Below, in pieces: positions 46,509 through 57,494 of a stretch of 64,000 bases of DNA. Location: contig JADDTR010000017.1 of the NCBI GenBank assembly GCA_015345905.1, positions 248,001-312,000 on the forward strand, written 5' to 3'. Position numbers and translations under genes: made by a program. This DNA comes from Aotearoamyces nothofagi. Its lineage: Eukaryota > Ascomycota > Leotiomycetes > Leotiales > Tympanidaceae. The notes beneath the pieces were generated by a model. That model searched no databases. It saw only the letters and a list, made by a program, of their open reading frames with translations, and had not been told where the DNA came from. The number at the start of each line of letters is the position of its first letter. Positions within the stretch are counted from its first letter, which is position 1.

Positions 46509-47543
46509 CTACCCCCCCTCCTTCGAGCATCTGCTCCGCCTTACTTCCTCGAGCATCTCATCTGCCCTCATCTCCGCCTCCTCCCTCTCCCTGCTCTCCA
46601 TGAACATCTCGTTATCGCTGCACGCTATCCAATCATCCTCGCTCAGACCACGCTTGAACTCCGACACATCATCCCGAAACCTAGCCTCCTCCTGCTCCAG
46701 CTCCCTGTCGACGCGCATCTGGCCGCACCGCAGCTTCTGCATGCGCAGGCATTGCTGGTGGCAGGCCGCCGCCATCTCTTCCTCGCTCGCGCACGAGGCG
46801 AACAGGCGCGCCCGGACTTGCAGCGAGTTGAACTTCTCTTGCTCTATTTCGGCGCAGAGCGTGCACCGTGCATGTTCGAGCCTTCTGAGGCTCCTGTAGT
46901 GGCTGGTGTTGATGTCATGGAGGAGGATGGCTTGGCGGGCTTGGCGGGCCTGGTTGGCGGAAGAGCAGCGTACTGGATCTGCGCCACGGGGGTTGGGCCG
47001 GGGGGTCGAGAAGTTAGGAGACGGGATGATGGTTGGGGTAAGGTTGAACGAGATGCGCGGCCGCGGGCGGTGTGTCAGTGCCAGCGGCGGTGCCGTGGAG
47101 GCTGGGATCGAGACGTCAACTAGTCTGTCATCCGTCCTTGAGAGGCCTAGCCTGGCTTGTCGTCCGTTTCGCCTCCTGGCTAGGGCTTCTCGTAGGGATT
47201 CGTGTGAAAGTTGGAAGCCGGTGCTGGAGGTTTGCATATGGCTGTCAGGACGACGCTCGAAACCGAAGTTGACGAATTCAAGCACTACTGCTTTCTTCGC
47301 CTCGAGCTTTTTCTCTTCCTTTGCCTTCTGCTTCTTCATCTCTTCCTCCTTCTCGTCTTCCATCTCGTCTTTCATCTCATCTTCCATCTCATCTTCCTTC
47401 TCGTCTTCCATCCCGTCTTCCGTCCCTTCTTCCTCAGTCACAGCCCCAACAAAAAACCATCCATCCTCACTCCCGCTCCCACTCATACTCCCATCCCTCC
47501 CCACAACCTCGTCCCTATTATCTTCACGGCCCTCGCTCGACAT
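46509..47543 (-). CDS. Hypothetical protein with acidic repeat and C-terminal helices
   Basis: Single exon, 344 residues from ATG 47543. Residues 35-70 hold an acidic repeat (EDEKEDEMEDEMKDEMEDEK), followed by a Lys/Glu-rich charged helix (MKKQKAKEEKKLEAKKAVV). The middle is basic and Pro-rich. The C-terminal half (about 195-344) is predicted helical, with several cysteines (CTLCAEIEQE, ASEEEMAAACHQQCLRMQKLRC, DDWIACSDNEMFMESREREE). No family recognised. The opposite strand is open in places, so a shadow effect must be considered, but the amino-acid pattern here is the more protein-like. Confidence 0.55.
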   Translation of the reverse strand: MSSEGREDNRDEVVGRDGSMSGSGSEDGWFFVGAVTEEEGTEDGMEDEKEDEMEDEMKDEMEDEKEEEMKKQKAKEEKKLEAKKAVVLEFVNFGFERRPDSHMQTSSTGFQLSHESLREALARRRNGRQARLGLSRTDDRLVDVSIPASTAPPLALTHRPRPRISFNLTPTIIPSPNFSTPRPNPRGADPVRCSSANQARQARQAILLHDINTSHYRSLRRLEHARCTLCAEIEQEKFNSLQVRARLFASCASEEEMAAACHQQCLRMQKLRCGQMRVDRELEQEEARFRDDVSEFKRGLSEDDWIACSDNEMFMESREREEAEMRADEMLEEVRRSRCSKEGG

Positions 47544-48032
47544 TGCAACTCACAACGCTACCAGCTCGCTGCAAGATATGCTTCAAATTCTATCCATGCA
47601 ATCAGCACCCCCAAAAAGCTATCTCAAGAACAAAGAACCTCGTAAGAAATATTCCTCTCTCATATATATGTCGTTGCGAGACAGTGAGCTGGAAAGGTGG
47701 ATGGAGAGAAGGGGGGTCGGGTAGATGTAGAAGAGAGAAGTGGATGAAGAGAGGAGTGGGTGAAGAGAGAAGTGAATGAAGAGGGAAGAGATGGGAGGGC
47801 GAAGAGAGCCATATTTATAGGGAAACGGGGGGCGATGAAGCCATGAAGAACCCCCCTCCGCCCTTTCCCAAACCAGAACAAGAAGGCTCCAACCCACAAC
47901 AATGACGCGGAATACCACTTGTCCTGCTCATCATGCGTAGCTCATACGTCGTCGAATCCCGCCCATCCAGCCCGTCGCCCAGCAACAGCGCCAGATCCTG
48001 CTCTCTGGCTCGGCGGATCCAGCCACAAACCC

Positions 48033-48134
48033 CACAAGCACGACCCAGACTCATACAGCCCTATCACACAAGCACGACCTAGACTCATACAACCCTATCC
48101 CACAAGCACGACCCGGAGTCATACAGCCCTATCC
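48033..48134. repeat. Three copies of a 34-bp tandem repeat
   Basis: Units at 48033, 48067 and 48101 begin CACAAGCACGACC and end CCCTATC; they differ at a few positions only. Confidence 0.9.
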
Positions 48135-48155
48135 CACGCCTAGACCAAGAATCCA

Positions 48156-48400
48156 CCACACCTCGATACTGCCCCAGCCATCCCAGCTCCTCCCCAGAAC
48201 CCCCTCCGGAATCGAAGAGAAGCACAACAGAGAGACGCGTCTGGCTCTTCTTTCCTTTCCTTTCTCTCCCAGAATCTACTGTACCTCGATACTGCTCTAG
48301 CCAAGCCAACTCGACTCCTCGCCCCAGCCATCCCCGCCCCAGAGACTCCCCGGAATCAAAGAGAAGTGTAGCAGGGAGGCGCGTCTAGCTTTTCTTTCCC
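48156..48400. repeat. Degenerate tandem duplication, about 120-130 bp
   Basis: CCTCGATACTGC...GGAATC-AAGAGAAG...GCGTCT-GCT occurs twice (from about 48156 and 48284), with substitutions and a small length change. Confidence 0.7.
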
Positions 48401-48594
48401 CTCCTTCTTTCCTCTCCTTCTTTCCTCTCCTTCTTTCCTCTCCTTTCCCTTCTTTCCTCTCCTTTCCCTTCTTTCCCTCCCCCCGTTCCTCTTTCCCTCC
48501 CCCCCTTCCTCTTTCCTTTCCTCTTCCCTTCCCTTCCCTTTCCTTTCCCCCCTTCCTTTTTTCTTTCCTTTTCCCCCTCCCCCCTCCTTCTTTC
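48389..48594. repeat. 206-nt polypyrimidine tract
   Basis: Only C and T on the plus strand except one G at 48485; largely CCTTCTTTCCTCT-type units. Confidence 0.95.
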
Positions 48595-48762
48595 AGCAGC
48601 TAGCTAGTCACTATCTCTGGTCAATTGATCAATCTCGATCAACCAATCCGAGGAGAATCGATGGAGGAATATAAGGATGGGGGAGGGGAGGGCTGGCTGG
48701 CTGGCTGGCTGGCGCTGTTTGAGCGGTACGATCTCCAAGCCATACGATCTCCCAGCAACAGT

Positions 48763-48876
48763 CCCTTCCCAGCCCCTCCCCTTTGTCTCTCTGCCGAGAT
48801 CGGACGCGATCTGATCGGATCGGATCAGATCGCGTCCGATCTCGGCAGAGAGACAAAGGGGAGGGGCTGGGAAGGG
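48763..48876. repeat. Perfect 54-bp inverted repeat with 6-nt spacer
   Basis: Left arm 48763-48816 (starts CCCTTCCCAGCC, ends GCGATCTGATC) is the exact reverse complement of right arm 48823-48876. The spacer is GGATCG. Confidence 0.95.
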
Positions 48877-48911
48877 GGAGGGGCGGGGATGGCTTACGAG
48901 GGCCTGATCGT

Positions 48912-49318
48912 GTTGACATTGCCGGTCTTGGCGGTCTTGTCAGTCTTTGTTGACACTGTCGACCGTGGCGGTCTTGTCGATCGTGTTGACATTGCCGGTC
49001 TTGGCGGTCTTGTCGATCGTGTTGACATTGTCGACGATGGCGGTCTTGTCAGTCTTTGTTGACATTTTCGATCTTGGCGGTCTTGTCGATTATATTGACG
49101 TTGTCGACCTTGGCGGTCTTGTAATTCTTGTCGATCCTGTCAAGGCGCTGCAGGCCTTGCTGGTCTTGTGGATCGTGTTGATATTGTCGACCTTGGCGGT
49201 CTTGTCGGTCTTTGTTGATATTGTCGACCTTGGCGGTCTTGTCGGTCTTTGTTGATATTGTCGACCTTGGCGGTCTGTCGATCGTGTTGACATTATCGAC
49301 CTTGGCGGTCTTTGTAGA
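48912..49318. repeat. 36-37-bp minisatellite, about 10 units
   Basis: Units begin GTTGACATTGTCGACC and continue TTGGCGGTCTTGTC. One unit near 49140 is altered and longer. The plus-strand frame reads V-D-I-V-D-L-G-G-L-V-D-R-like repeats, with no sign of a real gene. Confidence 0.9.
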
Positions 49319-49679
49319 GTAGGCCAGGCTGGTCTTGTTGATCTTGTAATTCTTGCCGATCTTATGATTCTCGTCAACCTCACGAATCTCACCGGCTACA
49401 GCCAAAATCATCATTTAGTAATCATTCCCAGCAACAATCACAACCACTGCAAATCTCAAATAACAAACACTCACATCATGAAGAGTATTATTAAGTAAAC
49501 GACATATCCAAATCTATAAGCAACAGCAGCAGCTCGAAACTACCCCAGCAGCTGCACTACCCAGCCTCCCCAGCATACACGAGTCCCCCTCCCAACACAA
49601 AAGCAGCCAGGTGTATCCATCCAGCCACACAAAACACCCATTTTCAACAACCAAATGCAGTCAAAACAAAAAAACTCTT

Positions 49680-51596
49680 TTAGGTACTCTTCTCAGCCGA
49701 ATGGACCTCTTCCGAATTCTCCCTCGCGGCATTCTTGGGATGGTGTCCGGCCGCGTGCTCGTCGTAATTCGCCGTGCCGGGAACCTCGCCCGCCAACTCC
49801 TCGAGCGTCTTCCTCTTCGTTTCCGGGACTAGGTATGTCGTGCAGAGACCGGCGAGCATGAAGAGTGCAAAGATTTCCATGATGTGGTTGATCCACGGCG
49901 TCGCAGCAGAACCGGTAGCGCCCTTGGCTGCGCCGCGGGTCTTGAGCGGTCCGAAGACGACCTGCGCGATGATGGCGCCGACCTTTCCTGAAGCGGCGGA
50001 GAAGCCGTGCGACGTGGAGCGGTAACGGGTTGGGAAGCACTCGCCAGGGATGATAAAGGTTGTCATGTTGGGGCCGAAGTTGAAGAAGAACTGCGCCAGC
50101 ACGTAAAAGGCGAGGAGGCCGTTGGTGCCGAGCTTGTGGTAGGCAAAGCCGATGATGATAAAGATGATGGTGAGCGCGGTGAATCCCATGTACTGGATGG
50201 GCTTGCGACCCCAGACGTCCAGGAGAGCAACCGACACCCAGTAGCCGGGGACGGCACCGGCAAGGATGATGATCAAGTTGCCAACGGCCGTGTTGAAGTA
50301 GATCTCGTAGACGTTCTTGCCTCCCGTGTAGCCGATTGCGGTGAGGATGATGGAGTTGTTGAGGGAGAGACCGTAGTAGGCGACGTCGAGGAAGAACCAG
50401 GAACCGGCCGTACCGAGAAGAACCTTGCCGTATCTCCACTGGCTGTAGTGGTGGTAGAAGTCTCTCCAGCTGGCCTGTGGCGTCTCGAGCGCACCAGCGG
50501 CCTGGACGATGGTTGTGACGCGACGGATCTCGTCTGGAGTACCCTCGGCCTTACCGTTGATGTATGCGTTGGCATCCTCGGCAGCCTTCTCGACATCACG
50601 GGCAACATCGAAAGTGTAACGAGGAGTCTCGGGGATGGTAAGACGGTAGTAGAGAGCAATGCAGCCGGGGACCGCACCGAAACCGCTTATCGGCCGTTAG
50701 CAGGTGCGAACGGGCTGAGGAGACAACGCCGAGACTTACATGATAATTCTCCACATCTTGTCAATAGCAATAGCACAGACGCCGTCGCATGTGGCAGCCT
50801 TTGTGGCAGACTCGAGAGATCCCTTGAACCCTGTGGTGACAATCAGAGCAATGATGGCTCCAGTGGCCTGGCCAATACCCTGCATGGCAAAGACGGATCC
50901 CATCATGGCACCTCTCCACTTGGTAGTGGCAAACTCGGACGTGATGATGGAGGACAGCGGGTAGTCACCACCAATGCCAATGCCCATCATGACACGCCAG
51001 AAAATGATGAGACCGACAAAGTTGGTGGCGACAGAAGGAGCAGTGAGAGCCTGGGCGAGGGTTGCAAAGATGATGATGATCAATTCGAGCCCATACATGC
51101 GCTTACGCCCAACGAGATCGGCGAGGATACCGAAACCCAGCTGGCCAATGACAGTCCCACCGGATGTAGCAACCTTGATGGCAGTATCGGAGTTTGAAGG
51201 GATGGAACCCGAGCTCCAGTACAGGATGCCAAACATGGAAGTAACCAGGTTGATGGCGAAGATCTAGATGATTCGTCAGTACCAGAGTTCTTGTTTCTTG
51301 TTTCTTATTTCTTGTTTCTTATTTCTTATTTCTTATTTCTTGTTTCTTATCGCGGAATGCGGAATGTGGAATGTGGGAGGCCGAGATAGGTGACTTACAT
51401 CGTACGAATCCGTGAAGAAGCCAACGCCGGCGACCACACAGGCCCGAACATGGTACCATCCAAACGGCGCCTTGTCGATCTCGGCCAGGGCCAGACGCCT
51501 ACGCTCGTTGGGGTCGTTGATGTGTGCAAAGTCGTTGTTGAAGTTGTGGTAGGCGCTGTTGCCCCCGGCAGTCACATTGGCAGAGTTGACGGCCAT
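49680..51596 (-). CDS. PHO84: High-affinity inorganic phosphate:H+ symporter
   Basis: Exons 51596-51399, 51263-50740 and 50685-49680 give 575 residues. MFS phosphate-symporter features are GVGFFTDSYDIFAINL, GTVIGQLGFGILADLVGRKRMYG, GIGIGGDYPLS, TTKWRGAMM, the central loop TPRYTFDVARDVEKA, and the second-half motifs DVWGRKPIQYMGF and FGPNMTTFIIPGECFPTRYR. Twelve membrane segments are visible. It imports phosphate with protons at the plasma membrane and, in ascomycetes, is normally induced by phosphate starvation through Pho4/NUC-1. The first intron (135 nt) is mostly TTTCTTATTTCTTG repeats. I saw no clear CACGTG close upstream. Confidence 0.97.
51285..51350. repeat. TTTCTTG/TTTCTTA repeat inside PHO84 intron 1
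   Basis: About eight TTTCTTR units, within the intron at 51264-51398. Confidence 0.85.
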
Positions 51597-54529
51597 TGCG
51601 GACGATGTAGCCCTCGACAGGCAGGAAGAACAAGAGAGACAAGAGATGGAAATGAGGAGCGAGAGAAGGTGATGGGATGAGCCGTGACTGGAGAGAAGAG
51701 AAGAAGAAGAAGAGGGAGGGAGAGAGAGAGAGGAGGGGACGGGGAGGGGGAGGAGGAGGGCTCCTTATATTGGGAGATAATGCAGTGCAGGGCAGGCGAG
51801 GGAGCTGAGTGGAGCGGGAGGCGTGGGGCGCCAGGGGAGCGAGCAGGCCGTGCTAGGGAAGCAGGCGGCAGCCTAGGCCGGTAGGGCAGGGCAGAGCGAG
51901 AGCGAGAGCAGAAGAGAAGAGAAGAGAAGAGGGCAGTACGGGAGAGTACGGGAGAGTAGGGGAGGGCAGAGCCGAGTAGGGCAGAGTACAGTAGAGCGAG
52001 TACAGTAGATTACAGTGCAGAGCAGTGCAGTTCCTAGAAGGTTGGCAGGTGAAAGGCGACGAGAGCCAGTGGATCTCAGTGACATTTAGTGGATGCCAGC
52101 GCCAGTTAGCGGGTTGATGGTGTGTTGGCCAGCCCTGTGAACAGGCCGACATCCCCCCCCAAGACGCCTCGGGTGCTGCCCCGACGCAGCAGGCCCGTAG
52201 CGTCGGCCCAGCCAGCCAGCCAGCCAGCCAGCCCGCCAGCCCGCAACGGCGCCTTGGCAGCCCGCGGACTGCGAGCCAGCGCCCTACGACGGGGAGGACA
52301 GTCCTCGAAGCGCGGTGAAGAGAAGGGTCTGGTCTGGCAAGTCCATCTACTGCGCTGCTGGCGGTCGTCCCGCCAGCGCGCTTCTCTTCATGGGGGATTC
52401 TCCCCCAAACCCCCTGTCCTCGCTGCGCTCGCTGCCAGAGGTGTGCAGCGGTGCGGTGCAGGACGGGAGAAGGGGGATGTCAGTTCGCCATGGCAAGCTT
52501 GTCCTCTGCTGGCCCGCCTTCCGCTTTCCGCTGTCCGCTTGTGGCGTGCGCGCCGCGTCGCTGCGGCCACTGCGGTCCCCGTCCAGCTGCTGAGTCGACA
52601 GGCTGCAGAGAGAGAGGCAGGGCCCGCTCCAGCGCCGGTGGTAGAGCGCGACCATGCTGCCGCAGGGGCCAAGACCAGGTGCCGCTCTGCGAGGAATATA
52701 AAGCTCGCGCGGGCACGTCTTTGAGCTTTTCTTGCCATGTTGCAAGCCGCAGCTTGGTGATGCTTGATGCGCAGCCAGGTGCTCGGCCATCGCACCCTCG
52801 CACACCCATCCGCGAGGTCTGCACGCCTCTCTGCACGCCTCTGGCAGCGCGGGCTCCAAGCGTGCCGTTGATCCAGAAGGCCCTGAAAATCTCGTACGTC
52901 GCCGGCCACTTTGTTTCGCCCTGGCTTCATTTGTAAGGTAGGCCGGCGATGTCGCGGGCTGGACTCCTGGCACAAGGTGCTGTGTGCCCGTCTCATTGGG
53001 TTCGCGGGCTTCTCGCCGTGCACGCAGGCTTCGGAGGGCAGCGAGGGCTGGCGGCCAGGGCTGGCTGCGAGGTGCCAATCAGGGCGGCGCGTCGACGCAC
53101 GATGCGCCAAGACCAGAGGCTGCGCAGGACGACGCGGTACGGGCCAGCTTCGCCCTGGCTCGCCCTCGTTCGCTTGGCCCGAACACGCCTCGCGGTGGCA
53201 TGCTACTGTAGCTCTCTACGCGATGGAAGATTCCTCTCCTGGCCCGCTGCAGCGGAGGAGGGTGGAGGGCAGGCGTGCCCGGAGAGGGAGCACGGTGGTG
53301 GCCCATCGGGGCCCATTTGCGTGTGCAGAGCCGACGTCTGGCCAGCCCGGAGATTGACCTCTATCACATAGCATATCGTCGTCCATGCACGTTCCAGCCA
53401 GCCGAGTCGCATTGGGACGTGTATCATTCTACAAGGCAGCACACTTCATGCACATCCTCCCCTGCCTGCTACTAACCGCCTGTGCCCGACGCCAGGTTCT
53501 AGAAGGCTTCCAGAATACAGACAGAAGACACTATACGCCTTGTTGCTCATGCCCGAGCGACTTGACCTGGCCTTCCAAGGCCTTGTGCTACATCGAGGGC
53601 AGTCCTCCAGGATCGGTAGCACGCACAGCATCTGCACGTAGCCAACCGTGATGGGAACGTGTTGCAGAGGCCTGCCAGCGGGCCTTTTCCTCTCACGCTT
53701 CTGCCCAGGCCATCACTCTGCTGCTCGTTTCTGTAGACGGCGGCATTCTCACACGCAACACGCGGCCCCAACTGGCATAATTTGGCAAAAACCTACCACC
53801 GCCGTCTCCGCCATCGACCGCCCAGGCCGTTTTCATCCAGGAGCAGATGCGATTCCCAACGGTGCGATGGGCGGGCACGCCCTCTGCTCGACTTCTCCTG
53901 CCCGACTGGCGGCTGTAGAAGGGCATCTTGGCAATGTCGTGGGAACGGACGAATCACAGCGCAGCGCTGCGACACGTTGTTGAATTAACCCACGGGACAC
54001 GATCCCCGATCCGCGCCAGGCACGTCAGGCCCGCCAGGCACGCAGCGACCGCGGGGACTAAAGAGCCGAGCGGCGCTTGGCGTGGGGACGCGGCGGCCTG
54101 ATCCCTGAGGCCTCCTGCTCTGCGCAGGGGCATGAGGAGATGCGAGGCCTTGATTCGCCAATCCTCACTTTGTCGATGCTGCTCCTCGTCCTTGGCGCAC
54201 TCACTGACCTGACACACTCACACTGCGGCATCGTCACTCGACTCTCCATCGCCTCATGCCGCTGGCCACGAGGTTCCCAGCTCCTCCACCCACGCCACAA
54301 CCAGTTCAGCAGGCAGGCCTCGCTCACCTCGGATCCATCTATCTACCTGCCCACAACCCTCCAGCTGATATCAGCATACCACCGCATATCCCGGGCGTGG
54401 CACCAAGAATCGCCTGGACGGCCTCTGCGGCAGCAGCCCCCCGGGAGGGCCAGCGGAGCGTCATTCTACTATTACTACTACTATACCTTTGTCAGTTGGA
54501 ATACCGAGTGCAGCTTCTTATTGTCTGTC
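51597..54529. other. GC-rich gene-free region upstream of PHO84
   Basis: About 2.9 kb. The first 500 bp are purine-rich on the plus strand (GAGAGGA, GAGAAGAGAA, GGGAGAGTA units) and include the PHO84 leader. A CCAG array lies near 52200. From 52.2 to 54.5 kb many long ORFs are open on both strands at once, as expected for stop-poor GC-rich DNA, and none shows a protein-like pattern. Confidence 0.5.
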
Positions 54530-55480
54530 TTGGATATATTTTCTTAACTCGAGGTAGATATATATATCTATAGTAGATACAGTTCTAGTATAGATATAGT
54601 ATAGAGATATAAGTCTGAATATATATTGCTTCTAGTATAAATTTAGAAAGTTTACTATATTCTTTAAGTTATAATTAATCAGCTATTCTATATTCAAATG
54701 ATTATTTCTAATAAGTAAAAGCTTCTAATATATACAATTAACTTTAATTTAGTTCTAAATATCTCTTGATTATAAGATTAGTTTTTTTAGTTTTTTTTTT
54801 TTTGAAATCTAGATCTTCTTTGAATTATAATCTAATCTAAAATAGATCTAAAATATTTATAAACATTATATTTCTATATCTTTAATCTAAACTATCTATA
54901 GTCTAAGAACTCTTTTTCTCAGAAAAGCTATTAAAAGAATCTCTATAGAACTATTTAATAAATCATCTTCTAAATTATCTCTACTAAATACTAAATCTAT
55001 TCTTAATACTGTCTATCTTCTTTTAACTATAGAATAACTATCTAATTAGTAGATTTTCTTTCTATTTTTCTTCTTTGGTCTAATATTTCTATTAGATATT
55101 ATATATATAGTTTCTACTATAAGAAATAGTATATAAAGACTATTTTCTATTTATAAACATTGATAGAAGATATAAATCTATCAAATAGTCTTTATTGAAA
55201 TATTCAATTTCAGATCTAAAATCAACTATTTGATAATTTTCTTAGAAGAGAGTCTTGTATTATATATTATATATTTAAAGAGCTTGGATAGTCTGTTAAA
55301 GTATATTAATAAAATAGTATTTATTGAAGATTTTAAAGTTTACTATTCAAATTACAATTATATTATATAAAATTGATGAAATATATTCAGATAAAAGATA
55401 AAGATAAAGATAGAAATAGAAATAGAAGTAGAAGTAGAAGTAGAAAAAATTAAAAATTAAATAAAACACTACTGCTATTT
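54530..55480. other. AT-rich block with sharp border, probably RIP-degraded
   Basis: About 950 bp of TA-dominated sequence starting abruptly at about 54530. It contains hairpin-prone stretches (CAAATAGTC / GACTATTT-type pairs at 55130-55230) and ends in a GATAAA/GAAGTA purine run near 55390-55445. No gene. Confidence 0.6.
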
Positions 55481-55770
55481 TCCAAGGCGTTTTGAGATGT
55501 TTTTGATTTGATTCGACTTAATTATACGATAAGAGGATACGAGTTGGGAAAATATCGATTCGATTAGAGAAATGCCGAGGGGTGAGATTTCGTTCTTTTC
55601 TTTCTTCTCTTCTCCTTTCTGTTCTTTCTGTCCGGGTGGTGTTTTGGTGGGATGGTGGGGATCAAGAAATGTTTTTGTTTTCCCGAAAAAAAAGGGGGGG
55701 ATTATGAGGTATGTGATAGATCCACGCACATATAATCTCGCAGTGTTTTTTTCTCTAAACTGTCAGTGCT
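55481..55770. other. MFS transporter 3' flank
   Basis: Nothing recognised. Confidence 0.4.
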
Positions 55771-57494
55771 CTACAGAGGATAGATGAAATACATATTCTC
55801 CAGATCCGTCAGGTCTAGCAGTGCGATATCGACCGTCGCCTCGACCTCTCTGCCGTCGTTATCCAGCTGCCTGACTACTCCCTCGCCTTCGAGCCCCTTC
55901 TCTTGCTGTGCGCTAATCCACTCGCGCCGCTCCCTGTTCCGCCTCACCAGGATCCATCTGATGATGAGGAGGATGAGCGGGGTGCCGAACCAGCTAATGA
56001 CGATCTGGACGATCCAGGCTGGGTAGTAGCGGGGCTGGTCATGAGCCGACCAGATCTGCGGCGAGATGATGTTGGAGATGGCGTAGCCGAACATGAACAT
56101 GACGTTGCGGGTGAGTTTCTTGGTGTAGCCTGCGGCGGTCGACGTTGTCCAGCCGAGGGCGATGATGTAGGTGATGCCGAACGTGTTGCCGGCGAGCACC
56201 AGGCAGGCGAGGAGGCCGAGCTTGTTGGACCACGATAGGGCAACCATGCCGATACCGCCGGCGATGGCGGGAAGGCACCAGAAGGACGCCCAGTAGGCGT
56301 TGTAGCCTGGGAAGAGCCGGAGGAGGACGGCGGCCACGATGCATGCTACGACGGAGAAGCCGCCGCCGGCAACGCTGACGAGCGTGGACCCTAGGTTGGA
56401 GACGCCGAGGGAGACGTAGAGGAGGTTTTGTTGGTAGGCCAGATTGTTGGAGAGCATGAGTGTGAATGATTGGAGAGCGAAGAGCCAGGAAATGGGATCT
56501 TTGAGGGTCTCCATGAACTGATGCTTCTTGAAGGTCTTTTGCTCGATGGAACTCTGGCTCGCATCGTGGACGCGTTTGATGGCGTGGATTTTCTCTTCGA
56601 GGGTTAGGAAGTGAGCTTCAGCTGGGTTGTTAGGGTAGAAGAACCAGCAGAACACGGCGAGGATGAGGGTGATGCCGCCGGTGGTGATCATGAAGAATTT
56701 CCATGGGAGGATGGCGCTGTCGCTGAAGAGGAGTCCATAGGCTATGAAGCCGGCTGGGATTGGAGCACCCATACAGGTTGTCCAGAAGATTGGCTGGAGG
56801 TAGGCTTGCTCCCTGGGTTTGAAAAACATGCCGAGGGTGATTTCCATGGCGGGTACGAGGATTGATTCAATGGCTCCTAGGATAAATCGGAGAACAATGA
56901 GGCCACCGTAATTGCTGGCTGTGCAGTGGAGGAAGATGATTACAGCCCAGAGAAATATGGTTATCGAGACGAATCTGCCAAATGGTGCTCGTTGAAGGAT
57001 ATAATTTCCCGGCCATTGGGCCACAGCATATCCTGAATCGTCAGCTGTGATTCCAACCAAAGTCAGCAGTAATGATATTTACCGGTATAGAAAATGGTGT
57101 TCAAGTTGTTGTACTGTGTATCACCGATGTGTGTTTCTTCGAAAAGCCCAAGAATGGAGGCGTACGATAACGTAGCTTTGTCAATCTATCACAAGTCAAT
57201 CGCCGGTCTTCCCTTTGGAAATCACAGCCTTACAAATAGGACGAGATTGATAACTAGAATCAATAGTACAATATGTCTATAGAGCTTCCATTTCAACTTT
57301 CCCTCCTTTTCAGGAGTCAACGGTTCCACTGTATGCCCGAATTCCTCAACTAGCCGCAGTGTAACATCGGCATACTTCTCCTCGATGGTTAGGAGAGATC
57401 TGACGCGTGATGGCTTCACTTTCTCTGATGAACCATTTATAGAGTCATCTGCGGCTGGGACAGCTGCGATAGGAACCACCTTGTCTTCGCTCAT
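55771..57494 (-). CDS. MFS transporter, Dal5-type anion:cation symporter family
   Basis: Exons 57494-57234, 57185-57083 and 57032-55771 give 541 residues. After an 70-residue hydrophilic N-terminus come [18 protein letters not shown] and [16 protein letters not shown], then [21 protein letters not shown]. The centre has [24 protein letters not shown] and a loop with [17 protein letters not shown]. The C-terminus [14 protein letters not shown] is the family's D-x-T-D-x-E-N-x-x-F-x-Y end. The first true ATG is 57494; upstream in-frame codons include only GTG. Substrate unknown (nicotinate, allantoate, pantothenate and similar acids are carried by relatives). No riboswitch was seen in its leader. 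Confidence 0.93.

Larger units (their letters stand above)
47544..49679. other. 2.1-kb satellite-rich non-coding region
   Basis: No gene. It holds, in order, a 34-bp triplicate, a degenerate duplication, a polypyrimidine tract, a perfect 54-bp inverted repeat and a 36-bp minisatellite, each listed separately. Confidence 0.65.

Noticed and set aside
46906-47724. Plus-strand ORF of 272 codons opposite the acidic-repeat gene
   Set aside because: It is the antisense shadow of the Glu/Asp-rich repeat, giving Ser/Phe runs; the minus-strand reading is more protein-like.
48625-49414. Long ORFs over the minisatellite on both strands
   Set aside because: They follow from a stop-poor tandem repeat whose unit length varies between 36 and 37 bp, so the frame is not kept; no other protein-like features.
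50007-51197. Plus-strand ORF of 396 codons inside PHO84
   Set aside because: Antisense shadow of a strongly conserved transporter gene with biased codons.
52122-54547. Many long overlapping ORFs on both strands
   Set aside because: GC-rich DNA has few stops; the translations are Arg/Ala/Ser/Cys-rich in all frames with no domain pattern or consistent splice joins.
43665-55480. Naming the two AT-rich blocks as a particular transposon family
   Set aside because: No coding remnants or clear terminal repeats can be read in either block; only composition supports an old repeat.
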